From Bacteroidales bacterium (lineage in GTDB: Bacteria > Bacteroidota > Bacteroidia > Bacteroidales > FEN-979), in contig JALNWG010000023.1 in NCBI GenBank assembly GCA_023231005.1, positions 1 through 48,842 on the forward strand: DNA of 48,842 nucleotides, in the 5' to 3' direction. Shown piece by piece: positions 23,995 to 32,332 of the stretch. Position numbers and translations under genes: made by a program. Every line of letters starts with the position of its first letter. The first letter of the stretch is position 1. The notes below the pieces were generated by a model, which made no database searches, had not been told where the DNA came from, and saw only the letters and a program-made list of their open reading frames with translations.

Positions 23995-25178
23995 TTGGGT
24001 TTTGGATAATAAATGTTTTCAATTTTTAATACCTTCCCCTCATCCAGCAATCCCTTAGCAGTAAATCCAAGTTTCATCCGCGTTTTGCCCAGAGGTTCTT
24101 CCATTTCCGATATTTTCACCCCCTCGGGATGTTTGCTGATATAATCCAGCACTTTCTGTTCCAATGTTTTTGGCTCTTCAGAAAAAGAGTTTAAGGCTGA
24201 TTCTTCTTTAACCGGAATTTCTTTATTTGGCACAACCTTGGCTTCTTTTTTTGCCTCTTTTTTCCCAGCTTTCCTGACTACTTGCTTGGGTGGCGAAACA
24301 ACACCAGTTTCCCTTATCTGAGTCATTGTATCCTGCATGTTGCTCCACTCAGCCGAGGCCTGAACTCTGTTTTGCAACAAATCATCAAGCATTCCGGCAG
24401 TGTCTTTTTGGATATCCCTTACTTCTTTGCGGATTCCTTTTATTGCCTCATTGATTCCTTTCATGATATCATGGTAATCGCTAAGTCGATCTGCTTCGCC
24501 ACTGGCAAGATCTTTTCTTAACTTTTGAGCCATATTTTGATTTTCCTTGTTAATTTCTGATATTCTTTTCTGAAACCCATTCAGCAATGTTCGAGTATAT
24601 TCAACTCTCTCGGCAAGGTTCTTACTCAGTTCCATTCTAAGTCCAGCCGACATTTCCAAATGCTCTTTTTCAAACCTGTCGATCATATCGGTAGTATTTT
24701 TTAAAATCATTAACACCTCATCATTGATGCATTTAATATCATCGTTGATGTCTTTCATAAGGGCATCAAATTCCTTGATCCTGATTTTTTCGTTTTGATT
24801 TCTGGTAGCCCTTCCCTGCGCAAACAATTTATCTAACCCGTCTGCCATTTGTACCCTATCTGTAGTGAATTCAGTAATAATATTGATGGTGGAAGTTTTA
24901 ATTGCCACCACTTCTTTTTGAATAGAGGAAATCGTATGATGTATTCCGGTCATTAATTCCCTGAAGGTATTTAGCCGTTCTTTTTCCCCACGGACAAGAC
25001 CTTTTTTTAGGTCAGCAGCATTGGCATTTAAAACAGCGGCCATTTCCAGGTGATCTTTGTGAAAACCGTCGAGTGTTTTCTGTACATCATTTACAAGTTC
25101 TTCATTATCCTTAATCCGTTGTTTGAATGAAGCAAGCAACTCTTCACTCAAATTTTTCATTTCTGATGCTAGTCCCAT
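23991..25178 (-). CDS. GvpC-like repetitive coiled-coil protein with C-terminal winged helix
   Basis: 395 residues. Residues 1-280 are a long coiled coil with repeating segments of about 55-65 residues, recognisable by I..I.K(E/D)V..I...T..M and by E(R/H)(L/V)(N/E)...(L/M)..GI (for example near 70-130, 135-190, 230-285). After a Lys/Ala-rich linker, residues about 335-395 look like a winged helix: VLDYISKHPEGVKISEME and KGLLDEGKVLKIENIYYP. GvpC, which coats and stiffens vesicles, is also built from helical repeats, so this is the best GvpC candidate, although the repeat length differs from cyanobacterial 33-residue repeats. Overlaps the zinc-finger gene by 4 bp. Confidence 0.6.
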   Translation of the reverse strand: MGLASEMKNLSEELLASFKQRIKDNEELVNDVQKTLDGFHKDHLEMAAVLNANAADLKKGLVRGEKERLNTFRELMTGIHHTISSIQKEVVAIKTSTINIITEFTTDRVQMADGLDKLFAQGRATRNQNEKIRIKEFDALMKDINDDIKCINDEVLMILKNTTDMIDRFEKEHLEMSAGLRMELSKNLAERVEYTRTLLNGFQKRISEINKENQNMAQKLRKDLASGEADRLSDYHDIMKGINEAIKGIRKEVRDIQKDTAGMLDDLLQNRVQASAEWSNMQDTMTQIRETGVVSPPKQVVRKAGKKEAKKEAKVVPNKEIPVKEESALNSFSEEPKTLEQKVLDYISKHPEGVKISEMEEPLGKTRMKLGFTAKGLLDEGKVLKIENIYYPKPK

Positions 25179-25220
25179 TTTTTCATCTCCTATTTTTAAA
25201 TAAATATTTAGTTATCTGAG

Positions 25221-25829
25221 TTAATTGATTTCTTTAAGCATTTGATCTTTAACATTTTTTATATCCTGGATAAGAATGTGATCACCTTTTTCAAGCAGGT
25301 TTTCAAGACATTTTATCATGTTGTTATGCATTTTCTGAAAATCCATGAATGTTTTCATGACCGTTTCCTTTCTCATTTCCTGTTGTTTTGAAATCCGGGA
25401 AAGTTGGTTTTTTACAATGGAGATTTGTTTACCGGCATCCAGTAACGTGATATTCTTAATATCCAGAATGCTGTTTTTAAGCAATTTAGCAGTTTCTTTC
25501 TGGGCTTCAATAAAACTCAAAAATTGTTTTTCTGCTTCGATTTCCTTTTTGTCGAGTGCATTAAGGATGCCCGACATTATTGTATGGTAATCTTTTTTAC
25601 GCAGCGATTCTTTTTTTGCCAGGTTTTCGCAAAGCCTGGAATTTAACAGATCTCTTTCCTTTTTAAGTTCGTTTAAAGAATTATGGACATTATCGAACAG
25701 AAAGTGGGATGATTCTGTAATGTTTTCTGATGACTGGAAGGCATTTTGAATTTTTTGAATCCGGGTTTCGTAAGAGGAAATAATGTTATCCAGGAAACCA
25801 TCAATATTGACTTCAGGCAGGGAACTCAT
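25221..25829 (-). CDS. Coiled-coil protein related to the GvpC-like gene
   Basis: 202 residues, almost entirely helical and charged: segments such as LNELKKERDLLNSRLCENLA, DYHTIMSGILNALDKKEIEA and DFQKMHNNMIKCLENLLEKG. The DYH(T/D)IM.GI motif recurs in the 395-residue neighbour (DYHDIMKGINEAI), so the two proteins are related. There is no winged helix at the C-terminus. It sits between gvpA and the longer paralogue, the usual place of gvpC. A shell-coating role is inferred. Confidence 0.6.
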   Translation of the reverse strand: MSSLPEVNIDGFLDNIISSYETRIQKIQNAFQSSENITESSHFLFDNVHNSLNELKKERDLLNSRLCENLAKKESLRKKDYHTIMSGILNALDKKEIEAEKQFLSFIEAQKETAKLLKNSILDIKNITLLDAGKQISIVKNQLSRISKQQEMRKETVMKTFMDFQKMHNNMIKCLENLLEKGDHILIQDIKNVKDQMLKEIN

Positions 25830-25957
25830 AATGAAGATAAGGTTATATATTGACTTTACTTAGAGAGAGAGAAAAGAAATTCTTGGTAAATCATGCTTAA
25901 GGGTTCACAACCGGAAAGGATGTTTTAGCAAGAATAACTGCCTAACTGCAATGTGCC

Positions 25958-26161
25958 TTATGCGGCTTTAGCAGTTAATCCGATTGCTTCTGCATATTTC
26001 AGGTATGTTTCAACAGAGGCAACGACTACCCTTGCTTCGATAGCAAGCAATTCGATACCAACCAGTGAAACTCTTACCCATGCATCAACCACAACACCTT
26101 TGTCAAGGATACGGTCAATCACCTCTACGAGGCTGGACGACCCGATTGTCTTTTCTACCAT
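25958..26161 (-). CDS. gvpA: Major gas vesicle shell protein GvpA
   Basis: 67 residues. The near-invariant GvpA core is plainly present: SSSLVEVIDRILDKGVVVDA, WVRVSLVGIELLAIEARVVV and ASVETYLKYAEAIGL. It forms the ribbed hydrophobic shell. It is preceded by AGGAG about 10 bp upstream and a hairpin in the leader, and followed by a 128-bp spacer before the next gene; no clear terminator was seen there. It is first in the cluster, as is normal for the most abundant product. Only one canonical gvpA is present in the window. Confidence 0.97.
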   Translation of the reverse strand: MVEKTIGSSSLVEVIDRILDKGVVVDAWVRVSLVGIELLAIEARVVVASVETYLKYAEAIGLTAKAA

Positions 26162-26417
26162 TTCTTTATCTCCTATTATTAATTTATAAAAACCGTTCTT
26201 TACATGAGGGACGGTTTACCTCTTATGCAATAGGATTAAACAAATGGCAGGCCGGAAAATGCAGAAACTTAAAATCAGGTGATCACCATCAGCTATTCGT
26301 CTGAATATGAGAAGCTAAATAAAAATATTTATTTTAGAAAAATAAAATTCAGAGATAGCGTACTGAATAAATCAGGATATATTCTTCATTATATTCGCGT
26401 AAGTCCGCGAAAATGCG
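26162..26417. other. gvpA upstream region, no recognisable promoter
   Basis: 256 bp between the NtrC-type regulator gene and gvpA. Besides the leader hairpin, I find no TAnnTTTG on the minus strand and no GG-N10-GC (-24/-12) site for sigma-54. Confidence 0.4.
26190..26217 (-). promoter_or_regulatory. Hairpin in the gvpA leader
   Basis: Perfect 7-bp inverted repeat AAACCGT/ACGGTTT with a 14-nt loop, located 29 bp upstream of the gvpA ATG and followed on the transcribed strand by TTTATAAATT. It could stabilise the gvpA mRNA, act as an attenuator, or be an operator. Confidence 0.4.
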
Positions 26418-27809
26418 TTACGCTTCACTTCTGCCAACCGTGATATTATGCTTTTTCATTTTCCGGCTGAGTGCATCGCGGTGTATTCCCAACGCATTAG
26501 CTGCTTCTTGTTGATTGTATTTGCAACTTTGCAAGGCTTGTCGGATCGTTTTTATCTCAAGCATTTTCAAATTGATTGAATCCGGATGTTCTTTCAATGA
26601 AGAAATATTATGCGGTTTTACCGGGAAGTCATTTATTTCAAGAATATTGCCTTTGCTAAGAATAATGGCCCTTTCTACCATATTTTTCAATTCCCTTACA
26701 TTTCCCGGAAAATCATATTTCTGGAGTGCATCGAAGGCCTCCTTGGAGATATGAAGGTTAGGTTTATTAAATTTCGTTGCATAGGCATCAACAAAATGAA
26801 GGAGTAAGGGTTTGATATCTTCACGTCTTTCCTTGAGCGCAGGAATATGTATATGCAGGGTATTAAGCCGGTGAAACAGGTCGAGTCGGAATTTTTTCTT
26901 TTCCACGCGTTTATTGATATCATGATTGGTGGCTGAAATGATCCGAAAATCGGTGTGAATCTGGTTTGTATCGCCAACTCTGGTGATTACTTTTTCTTCG
27001 GTTGCCCGTAAAATTTTCGCCTGTAGATTAAATGGCATATCGGCGATTTCATCAAGGAACAAGGTTCCCTGATTACATACTTCAAAGAAACCCATTTTAT
27101 CATTGATGGCTCCGGTAAAAGATCCTTTTTTATGTCCAAAAAATTCGCTCTCAAGAAGTGTTTTAGTAATCGCACTACTGTTAACCGCACAAAAAATATG
27201 ATCCTTTCTTTCACTTGAATAGTGAATGATTCTGGCAATGTTCTCTTTTCCTGTTCCACTTTCCCCGGTAATCAATACATTAGAATCAGGATAATTTGCA
27301 GCAGTGATGGCTTGTTCAAATACCTCCTGAATCTGAGGACTGATACCGATAAATTGCCGATCGATTTTTTCCTCGAGGGTTCTTGAGATCAATGAGTTCT
27401 TTTCTTCCATCTGCTTCAACTTTTGTTGCAATTGAAGATATTTTTGGGTCCGCTCAATGGCAATCTGAATGTCAATAAATCTGAATGGTTTACGCAAATA
27501 ATCGAATGCCCCAAGTCGCATGGCTTTGATCACAGTTTCCATATCGCCATGTGCCGAAATTATTATGACCTCCATAAAGGGATATTGAGATTTAACCTCT
27601 TTTAGAATATCCAGGCCATTCACCCCGGGCAAACGTACATCAAGGATCAGGAGGTCAATAGCTTTATTGGTTAAAATCTTTTTCCCTTCTGCAACCGTGT
27701 TGGCCTCAAATGACTCAAAATCGGAATCTACGAAAAACCCATTCAATTCTTCAGTAAATTGCTTCTCATCATCAAGAATCAGGATTTTTATCTTGTCCTT
27801 CTTTTCCAT
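26418..27809 (-). CDS. NtrC-family sigma-54-dependent response regulator
   Basis: 463 residues. Receiver domain 1-125 with acidic pocket D13/D14, phospho-acceptor D57 and K107 in LRKPF. AAA+ domain about 150-390: Walker A GESGTGKE (182-189), GSFTGA (229-234; the usual GAFTGA with A to S) and Walker B FLDEIADM (251-258). C-terminal Fis-type helix-turn-helix about 425-458 (NQQEAANALGIHRDALSRKM). It should activate sigma-54 promoters on phosphorylation. It is 2 bp downstream of the hybrid kinase gene, which is its likely partner, and directly upstream of the gvp cluster, which may be its target. Confidence 0.93.
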   Translation of the reverse strand: MEKKDKIKILILDDEKQFTEELNGFFVDSDFESFEANTVAEGKKILTNKAIDLLILDVRLPGVNGLDILKEVKSQYPFMEVIIISAHGDMETVIKAMRLGAFDYLRKPFRFIDIQIAIERTQKYLQLQQKLKQMEEKNSLISRTLEEKIDRQFIGISPQIQEVFEQAITAANYPDSNVLITGESGTGKENIARIIHYSSERKDHIFCAVNSSAITKTLLESEFFGHKKGSFTGAINDKMGFFEVCNQGTLFLDEIADMPFNLQAKILRATEEKVITRVGDTNQIHTDFRIISATNHDINKRVEKKKFRLDLFHRLNTLHIHIPALKERREDIKPLLLHFVDAYATKFNKPNLHISKEAFDALQKYDFPGNVRELKNMVERAIILSKGNILEINDFPVKPHNISSLKEHPDSINLKMLEIKTIRQALQSCKYNQQEAANALGIHRDALSRKMKKHNITVGRSEA

Positions 27810-27811
27810 TT

Positions 27812-30133
27812 TTACTTTTGTTTTTGACTATCCAGCACAATCTTAATTTTTGTTCCATTCAATTTGTCGCTTGTTATTTCGATGATTCCATTCATTTCTT
27901 TAATTATCTGATAACAAATAGACAATCCCAACCCTGTTCCCTTCCCTTCATCTTTGGTAGTATAAAAAGGAAGGATGATATTATTAATATCGTCATTCGT
28001 GATGCCAATACCATTATCGGTAACTTCAACAATAAGAAATTGATTCTCCTGATATGATTTGATTCCAACGATCATTTCAGTATTTTCTTCCTGTTTGTTT
28101 TTCTTATCTACCACGGCATCTTTGGCATTGACCAACAGATTAACAATAACCTGCTCAAATTTATATGTATTGCCAAATAATTGAGGAATTTGTTTTTCGA
28201 GTTGGAGGTTCAGGTTGATTCCAAGGTATTTGAACTGTTCCAATATCATCGAAACAGCATTTTCTATGCTATAATTAATATCAAAAGCGGTCAACAGGTA
28301 ATCGTCGTGACTTCTCGAAAAAGACCTTATGTGATCAATGATGTTCCTTATCCGGGTGATATTTTCGAATATTTTGTTTGATTTATTTTTTAGGAATTCG
28401 ATGTCAATTGCTTCGGTTTTGGCAGATTCGAACAAAATCTTATCCATTACCATGGAAATGATATTTAATGGTTGGTTGATTTCATGAGCAATGCCGGATG
28501 CCATTTCTCCCAGGTTAGCCATACGGTCGGCATGCATCTGCTTAGTCTCCATTTTCTTACGTTGGGAAATATCACGGATGATGATCATGTATGATAAAGG
28601 GGCCCCATTCGGGTCCTGTATTAAAGTAGCGCTGGTTTCACCAGCAAAAAACGATTGGTTTTTCTTTCTGATTTTTAATCCATTATTCTGCGCAAGCCCT
28701 TCATTCATTGTCTTGTCAATAATTTCTCTAACAGTATTTTTTTCATCAGATGGAATGAAGCGAAAAAAATGTTTGCCTACCAGGTCATCTCTGGTATCGG
28801 CACCAAATAATTCGAGCCCAATTTCAGAAACCTCAGTAATGATTCCTTTCAGGTTGATCAATAAAATACCATCCGGAGAGGCATTTAACATTGTTTTGTA
28901 TTTTTCCTCACTTACTTTTAGCGCCTGTTCTGCCATTTTTCGTTCGGTGATATCACGAATGATCCCCGTAAAAAACATACCCGATGTGGTTTCCCAACTT
29001 GCCAATGATATTTCTATTGGGAACTCATTTCCATGTTTATGCAAACCAAGCAGTTCAACTGTTTTACCAATAATAACAAAACTTCCTCCTTTTACAATGC
29101 GCTCAATATTTTTATTATGATATTTGGCAAAAGGTTGTGGTATTATTATAGCAAGATTTTTTCCGGAAATTTCTTCTTCCGAATAACCGAATATTTTTTC
29201 CGCCCCTTTGTTCCAGCCTAATATCATTCCTGTACAATCGGCAGTAATAATAGCATCATTTGCTGATTGTGTTATGGCTCGGAATTGATCTTCATTTTCC
29301 CGCAACATTTTTTCGGCTGATTTCCGATCGGTGATGTCTTTTGTAAAGCCAAGAAATCGTTTGTTATCAAGATTAACGGCTTCTACAGTCCACCATCGTA
29401 TTGTCCCGTTTTTATGTTTGAACAATAAATCGGCTTTTGAAACACCGGTTTTTACTAACTTTCTGAAATATGCAAACCCATTTTTTAACGATTCTTTCGG
29501 GAGTATATCCGTAATGGACATATTTAGAAGCTCATTCTTTGAATATCCGGTAATTCTACATGCTGCTTTATTCACTTCAATGTATTTCCCGGTCTCATCT
29601 GTAACAAAAACACCATCTGGGGCATAATCAATATAGCTCCGGTATTTTTCTTCACTTTTTTTAAGGCTGTCAACGACTCTGGATAGTTTTTCTGCAGTAA
29701 TTTTCTGTTTTACAGCTGCCGAGATAATTGTTTGTTTCTGATAGAAAAGATCAACAAATATGTTGATTTTACATAACAGAATATGAATATCGATTGGTTT
29801 AAAAATATAATCGACAGCCCCGGAATTATACCCTTTAAAAATCTGTATTTCATTAACTTGATTTGCCGTTAGAAAAATTATTGGCACCTTCCTCCCCGAT
29901 CTTTCACTATTTAATTTCAATGCCAACTCATATCCGTTCATTTCGGGCATCCGCACGTCGATGATTGCCAAAGCTAAATCAATTCCCTCGGTTTTCTTCA
30001 GGGCCTCAAAACCAGAAAGGGCCTGGATCAGGTTAATTTTTATTTTTTTAATGATGTTTTCAATGAATACCAGGTTTTCCTCAGCGTCGTCAACAATGAG
30101 AAGGTTCGGTAAATTTTTTATCGGATGGTTCAT
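27812..30133 (-). CDS. Hybrid sensor histidine kinase, N-terminal receiver and three PAS domains
   Basis: 773 residues with no membrane helix, so cytosolic. Order: receiver domain 1-125 (D59 in IIDVRMPEMNG, K in FKPID); PAS at about 160-270, 285-395 and 405-520, each ending in a PAC-like (I/D)I(T/S)(D/E)R(K) motif; HisKA with the phospho-accepting His in IAHEINQPLN; HATPase with the N box NLLVNAKDAV and the G box DEGKGTGLGLS. An input receiver at the N-terminus means it can itself be phosphorylated by another kinase. Soluble PAS sensors often bind haem, flavin or other ligands and report redox, light or oxygen, all relevant for buoyancy control. Pairs with the adjacent NtrC-type regulator. 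Confidence 0.92.
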   Translation of the reverse strand: MNHPIKNLPNLLIVDDAEENLVFIENIIKKIKINLIQALSGFEALKKTEGIDLALAIIDVRMPEMNGYELALKLNSERSGRKVPIIFLTANQVNEIQIFKGYNSGAVDYIFKPIDIHILLCKINIFVDLFYQKQTIISAAVKQKITAEKLSRVVDSLKKSEEKYRSYIDYAPDGVFVTDETGKYIEVNKAACRITGYSKNELLNMSITDILPKESLKNGFAYFRKLVKTGVSKADLLFKHKNGTIRWWTVEAVNLDNKRFLGFTKDITDRKSAEKMLRENEDQFRAITQSANDAIITADCTGMILGWNKGAEKIFGYSEEEISGKNLAIIIPQPFAKYHNKNIERIVKGGSFVIIGKTVELLGLHKHGNEFPIEISLASWETTSGMFFTGIIRDITERKMAEQALKVSEEKYKTMLNASPDGILLINLKGIITEVSEIGLELFGADTRDDLVGKHFFRFIPSDEKNTVREIIDKTMNEGLAQNNGLKIRKKNQSFFAGETSATLIQDPNGAPLSYMIIIRDISQRKKMETKQMHADRMANLGEMASGIAHEINQPLNIISMVMDKILFESAKTEAIDIEFLKNKSNKIFENITRIRNIIDHIRSFSRSHDDYLLTAFDINYSIENAVSMILEQFKYLGINLNLQLEKQIPQLFGNTYKFEQVIVNLLVNAKDAVVDKKNKQEENTEMIVGIKSYQENQFLIVEVTDNGIGITNDDINNIILPFYTTKDEGKGTGLGLSICYQIIKEMNGIIEITSDKLNGTKIKIVLDSQKQK

Positions 30134-30203
30134 GGAAACAAGTTATCATAACACGGCAATGTTAAAAGGTAATGTTTTTGTAAAGATAACTAAATAAATA
30201 TTA

Positions 30204-30226
30204 AATTGTTTCCAAATGAGACAATT
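30204..30226. promoter_or_regulatory. Imperfect palindrome upstream of hybrid kinase
   Basis: The arms AATTGTTTC and GAGACAATT (9 bp, one mismatch) lie around a 5-bp spacer, 71 bp upstream of the kinase ATG and 56 bp past the Rrf2 stop. It has the size of a dimeric regulator site. Confidence 0.35.
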
Positions 30227-30281
30227 ATCCTGAGAAAGAATTGAAACTTATTGTGGAGGGCAACAAAACACAGTTTGTCTA

Positions 30282-30698
30282 TCAGGTTTCAGCGATCAGA
30301 GTTTCTAACGTGGTATGCTCAAGTTTTACGAAGGTGGTATCTCTGATCTCTTTAAACACTTTCCGGATGGCACAGGTACGCTCATCTTTGCAAAATTCAC
30401 AGGATTGATAAGCTTTCTCCGACACACAGTACAACAAGGCAATGGGGCCTTCAAACTGGCGAACGATTTCGGCTAAATTGACATCTTTGGGATGACGCAA
30501 TAAAAAATAGCCTCCTGATTTGCCCAATTTGCTTCCCAGAATTCCGATTTTTTTTAACTCAAGTAAAATATTTTCAAGAAATCGCTGAGGAATTTTTTCA
30601 CTTTTTGCTAATTCACTGATTAGAATGGCTCCTTTGCCATAGTCACGGGCAAGCCTTGTCAGTGCAACCATCGCATATCTTGTCTTTTTCGAAAGCAT
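30282..30698 (-). CDS. Rrf2-family transcription regulator with four cysteines
   Basis: 138 residues. Winged helix in the N-terminal 70 residues (RYAMVALTRLARDYGKGAIL, SKLGKSGGYFLLRHP) and the dimer helix after it. Cysteines at 91, 100, 103 and 109 (C-x8-C-x2-C-x5-C) lie in the region where IscR/NsrR-type proteins hold an Fe-S cluster, so this regulator may sense Fe-S status, oxygen or NO. It follows the Crp/Fnr gene by 10 bp (same operon) and is divergent from the Fe-S operon, whose expression it may control. Confidence 0.88.
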   Translation of the reverse strand: MLSKKTRYAMVALTRLARDYGKGAILISELAKSEKIPQRFLENILLELKKIGILGSKLGKSGGYFLLRHPKDVNLAEIVRQFEGPIALLYCVSEKAYQSCEFCKDERTCAIRKVFKEIRDTTFVKLEHTTLETLIAET

Positions 30699-30708
30699 CT
30701 TGAATCAA

Positions 30709-31413
30709 TTATCCGTTTTTACTGATTTCTTTTAATTTGTCCAAATCTTTGATGATGATTTTCCTTCCTTCAAAGGTAATCAATCCCTCTCTGTTAAAAT
30801 TTGATAAAACAGAGATAACATTTTCATGCGAGCAGGCTGCAAATTCCGAAATTTCCTTTCTGGTTAACGAAAAATCGTATTCCGATTTTTTATAAACATT
30901 TTCCCAAAGAAAAATCAAAATGTCCGCTATCCTCCCATAAACATGATTATGGGCAAGACTGATGAAATTAAAAATAGAAGATTGAAACATATCAGACGAG
31001 TGGTCAACAAGCACAAGCAGAAGATTACCATGATTTTCCAGAACTGCCATCATATCTCTGCTATTAAAAAAACAGGTATCACAATCTTCAATGGCAATAA
31101 TAGAAAAAATATTCCGCTCTTTAAAAAACAGATTAGCCTGCCCAATTAATTTGGGCCCTGAAACCACTGTCATTATATAATTCTTCGTGGCATCTTTCTG
31201 ATAGGTAAATTTGACGATTCCTTTGTGAAGGAATCCGATACTGGTCGAAGTAGCTCCCTGCTTTAAGATGGATTCCCCTTTTTTAAAATGTAATTGGGTT
31301 GCTTTCCCGCATACTCTGTTTCGCTCATCTTCATTCAAATATTGATGAGTTAACCTGTTCAACAAACAATTGTTGCAGTCGATCAGGGAATGGCTGTCAT
31401 CCTTAAAATCCAT
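30709..31413 (-). CDS. Crp/Fnr-family transcription regulator
   Basis: 234 residues. N-terminal cNMP-binding-like beta-roll (KGESILKQGATSTSIGFLHKG), dimerisation helix and C-terminal HTH (TRKEISEFAACSHENVISVL). The N-terminus has C13 and C16 (DCNNCLL), and more cysteines occur at 35 and near 110. This recalls Fnr-like redox sensors but does not match the E. coli FNR spacing. Start chosen as the first ATG. Divergent from the Fe-S operon with a 112-bp spacer containing several palindromes. Confidence 0.88.
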   Translation of the reverse strand: MDFKDDSHSLIDCNNCLLNRLTHQYLNEDERNRVCGKATQLHFKKGESILKQGATSTSIGFLHKGIVKFTYQKDATKNYIMTVVSGPKLIGQANLFFKERNIFSIIAIEDCDTCFFNSRDMMAVLENHGNLLLVLVDHSSDMFQSSIFNFISLAHNHVYGRIADILIFLWENVYKKSEYDFSLTRKEISEFAACSHENVISVLSNFNREGLITFEGRKIIIKDLDKLKEISKNG

Positions 31414-31490
31414 GATTTTAAAATCTTGAGTATAGAATATTTAATACTGTACTATCAAATATTCAGGGCAAATGTACACTAAATTGATAG
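31414..31490. promoter_or_regulatory. Divergent control region with nested palindromes
   Basis: Three inverted repeats are visible: GATTTTAAAATC (31414-31425, perfect palindrome just upstream of the Crp/Fnr start); GAATATTT (31435-31442) with AAATATTC (31457-31464), 22 bp apart centre to centre; and CTATCAA (31452-31458) with TTGATAG (31484-31490). The last includes TTGAT/ATCAA half-sites as used by Fnr-type proteins, but 32 bp apart. They lie between the regulator operon and the Fe-S operon. Confidence 0.5.
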
Positions 31491-31500
31491 ACATAGTGTG

Positions 31501-31508
31501 TATTTTTG
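31501..31508 (+). promoter_or_regulatory. Bacteroidetes -7 element of the Fe-S operon
   Basis: TATTTTTG matches TAnnTTTG, 18 bp upstream of the ATG at 31526. It rules out the longer in-frame start at 31472. Confidence 0.55.
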
Positions 31509-31525
31509 TAAAAAAATTATTGACC

Positions 31526-32323
31526 ATGGATGTACATAAGATAACGGTGTATGGAGGCTTCGGAAAAGATGACTCAGAGGAAAAGGTAAAGGAATTCAGT
31601 TTGGAAGTTGGCGATATTGTCAGTATCGTTGGCCCTACAGGATGTGGAAAAACCACGCTGATTAATGACATCGAACTTTTTGCCAACCAAAACACTCCAT
31701 CCGGAAGGCGGATTACGATCAATGATGAACCGGTACCCGAAGATTTCATTTTTGATCCCTCCCATCACCCAATTGCCTTGATTTCACAGCATACCAATTT
31801 CCTTAGTGATCTTCCGGTTGAGGATTTCCTGGTTATTCATGCAAAAGTCCGCGGCGCTGGTGAAGTTGGATCCATCATTACGGAGACACTCAACTTTGCC
31901 AATGAACTTACCGGTGAACCCATTATGAGAGATATCGCCATGACCGAGTTGTCGGGAGGTCAAACACGGTCGCTGCTAATTGCCGATGCAGTGGTGATTG
32001 GCCATTCCCCCATCATTTTACTTGATGAAATAGAAAATGCCGGAATTCATCGGACCAAGGCACTTGAATTATTGAAGAAATACAAAAAAATCTTCGTCTT
32101 TGTTACTCATGATCCCTGTATTGCCCTGATGTCGGATTTCAGAATTGTGATGAAAAACGGGGCAATGCAACAACTGATCACTACCCGGCAGGAAGAAAAG
32201 AAAGTAGTTAGTAAAATGAAGCAAATCGACGATATGATGCTCAATTTCAGGCAGATTATCCGATCGGGAGACGAGCTTACTGAAGCTGTTTTCAAGGAAA
32301 ATTTCAATGTATTAACCTTTTAA
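31526..32323 (+). CDS. ABC-type ATPase without membrane partner
   Basis: 265 residues from the ATG at 31526 (an upstream ATG at 31472 precedes the promoter). Walker A GPTGCGKTT (36-44), signature LSGGQ (142-146), Walker B IILLDE (163-168) and switch His at 195 (FVTHDP) are all present, so it is a functional ABC ATPase. No permease or binding protein is encoded nearby, which fits a soluble assembly or energy-coupling role like that of SufC. The extra C-terminal helices (about 215-265) are not typical of importer ATPases. First gene of a four-gene operon (9 bp to the next ATG). Confidence 0.85.
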   Translation: MDVHKITVYGGFGKDDSEEKVKEFSLEVGDIVSIVGPTGCGKTTLINDIELFANQNTPSGRRITINDEPVPEDFIFDPSHHPIALISQHTNFLSDLPVEDFLVIHAKVRGAGEVGSIITETLNFANELTGEPIMRDIAMTELSGGQTRSLLIADAVVIGHSPIILLDEIENAGIHRTKALELLKKYKKIFVFVTHDPCIALMSDFRIVMKNGAMQQLITTRQEEKKVVSKMKQIDDMMLNFRQIIRSGDELTEAVFKENFNVLTF

Positions 32324-32332
32324 TTGTCCAAT

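Noticed and set aside
26162..26417. Sigma-54 promoter for gvpA
   Set aside because: Expected because of the NtrC-type neighbour, but no GG-N10-GC element could be found on the minus strand.
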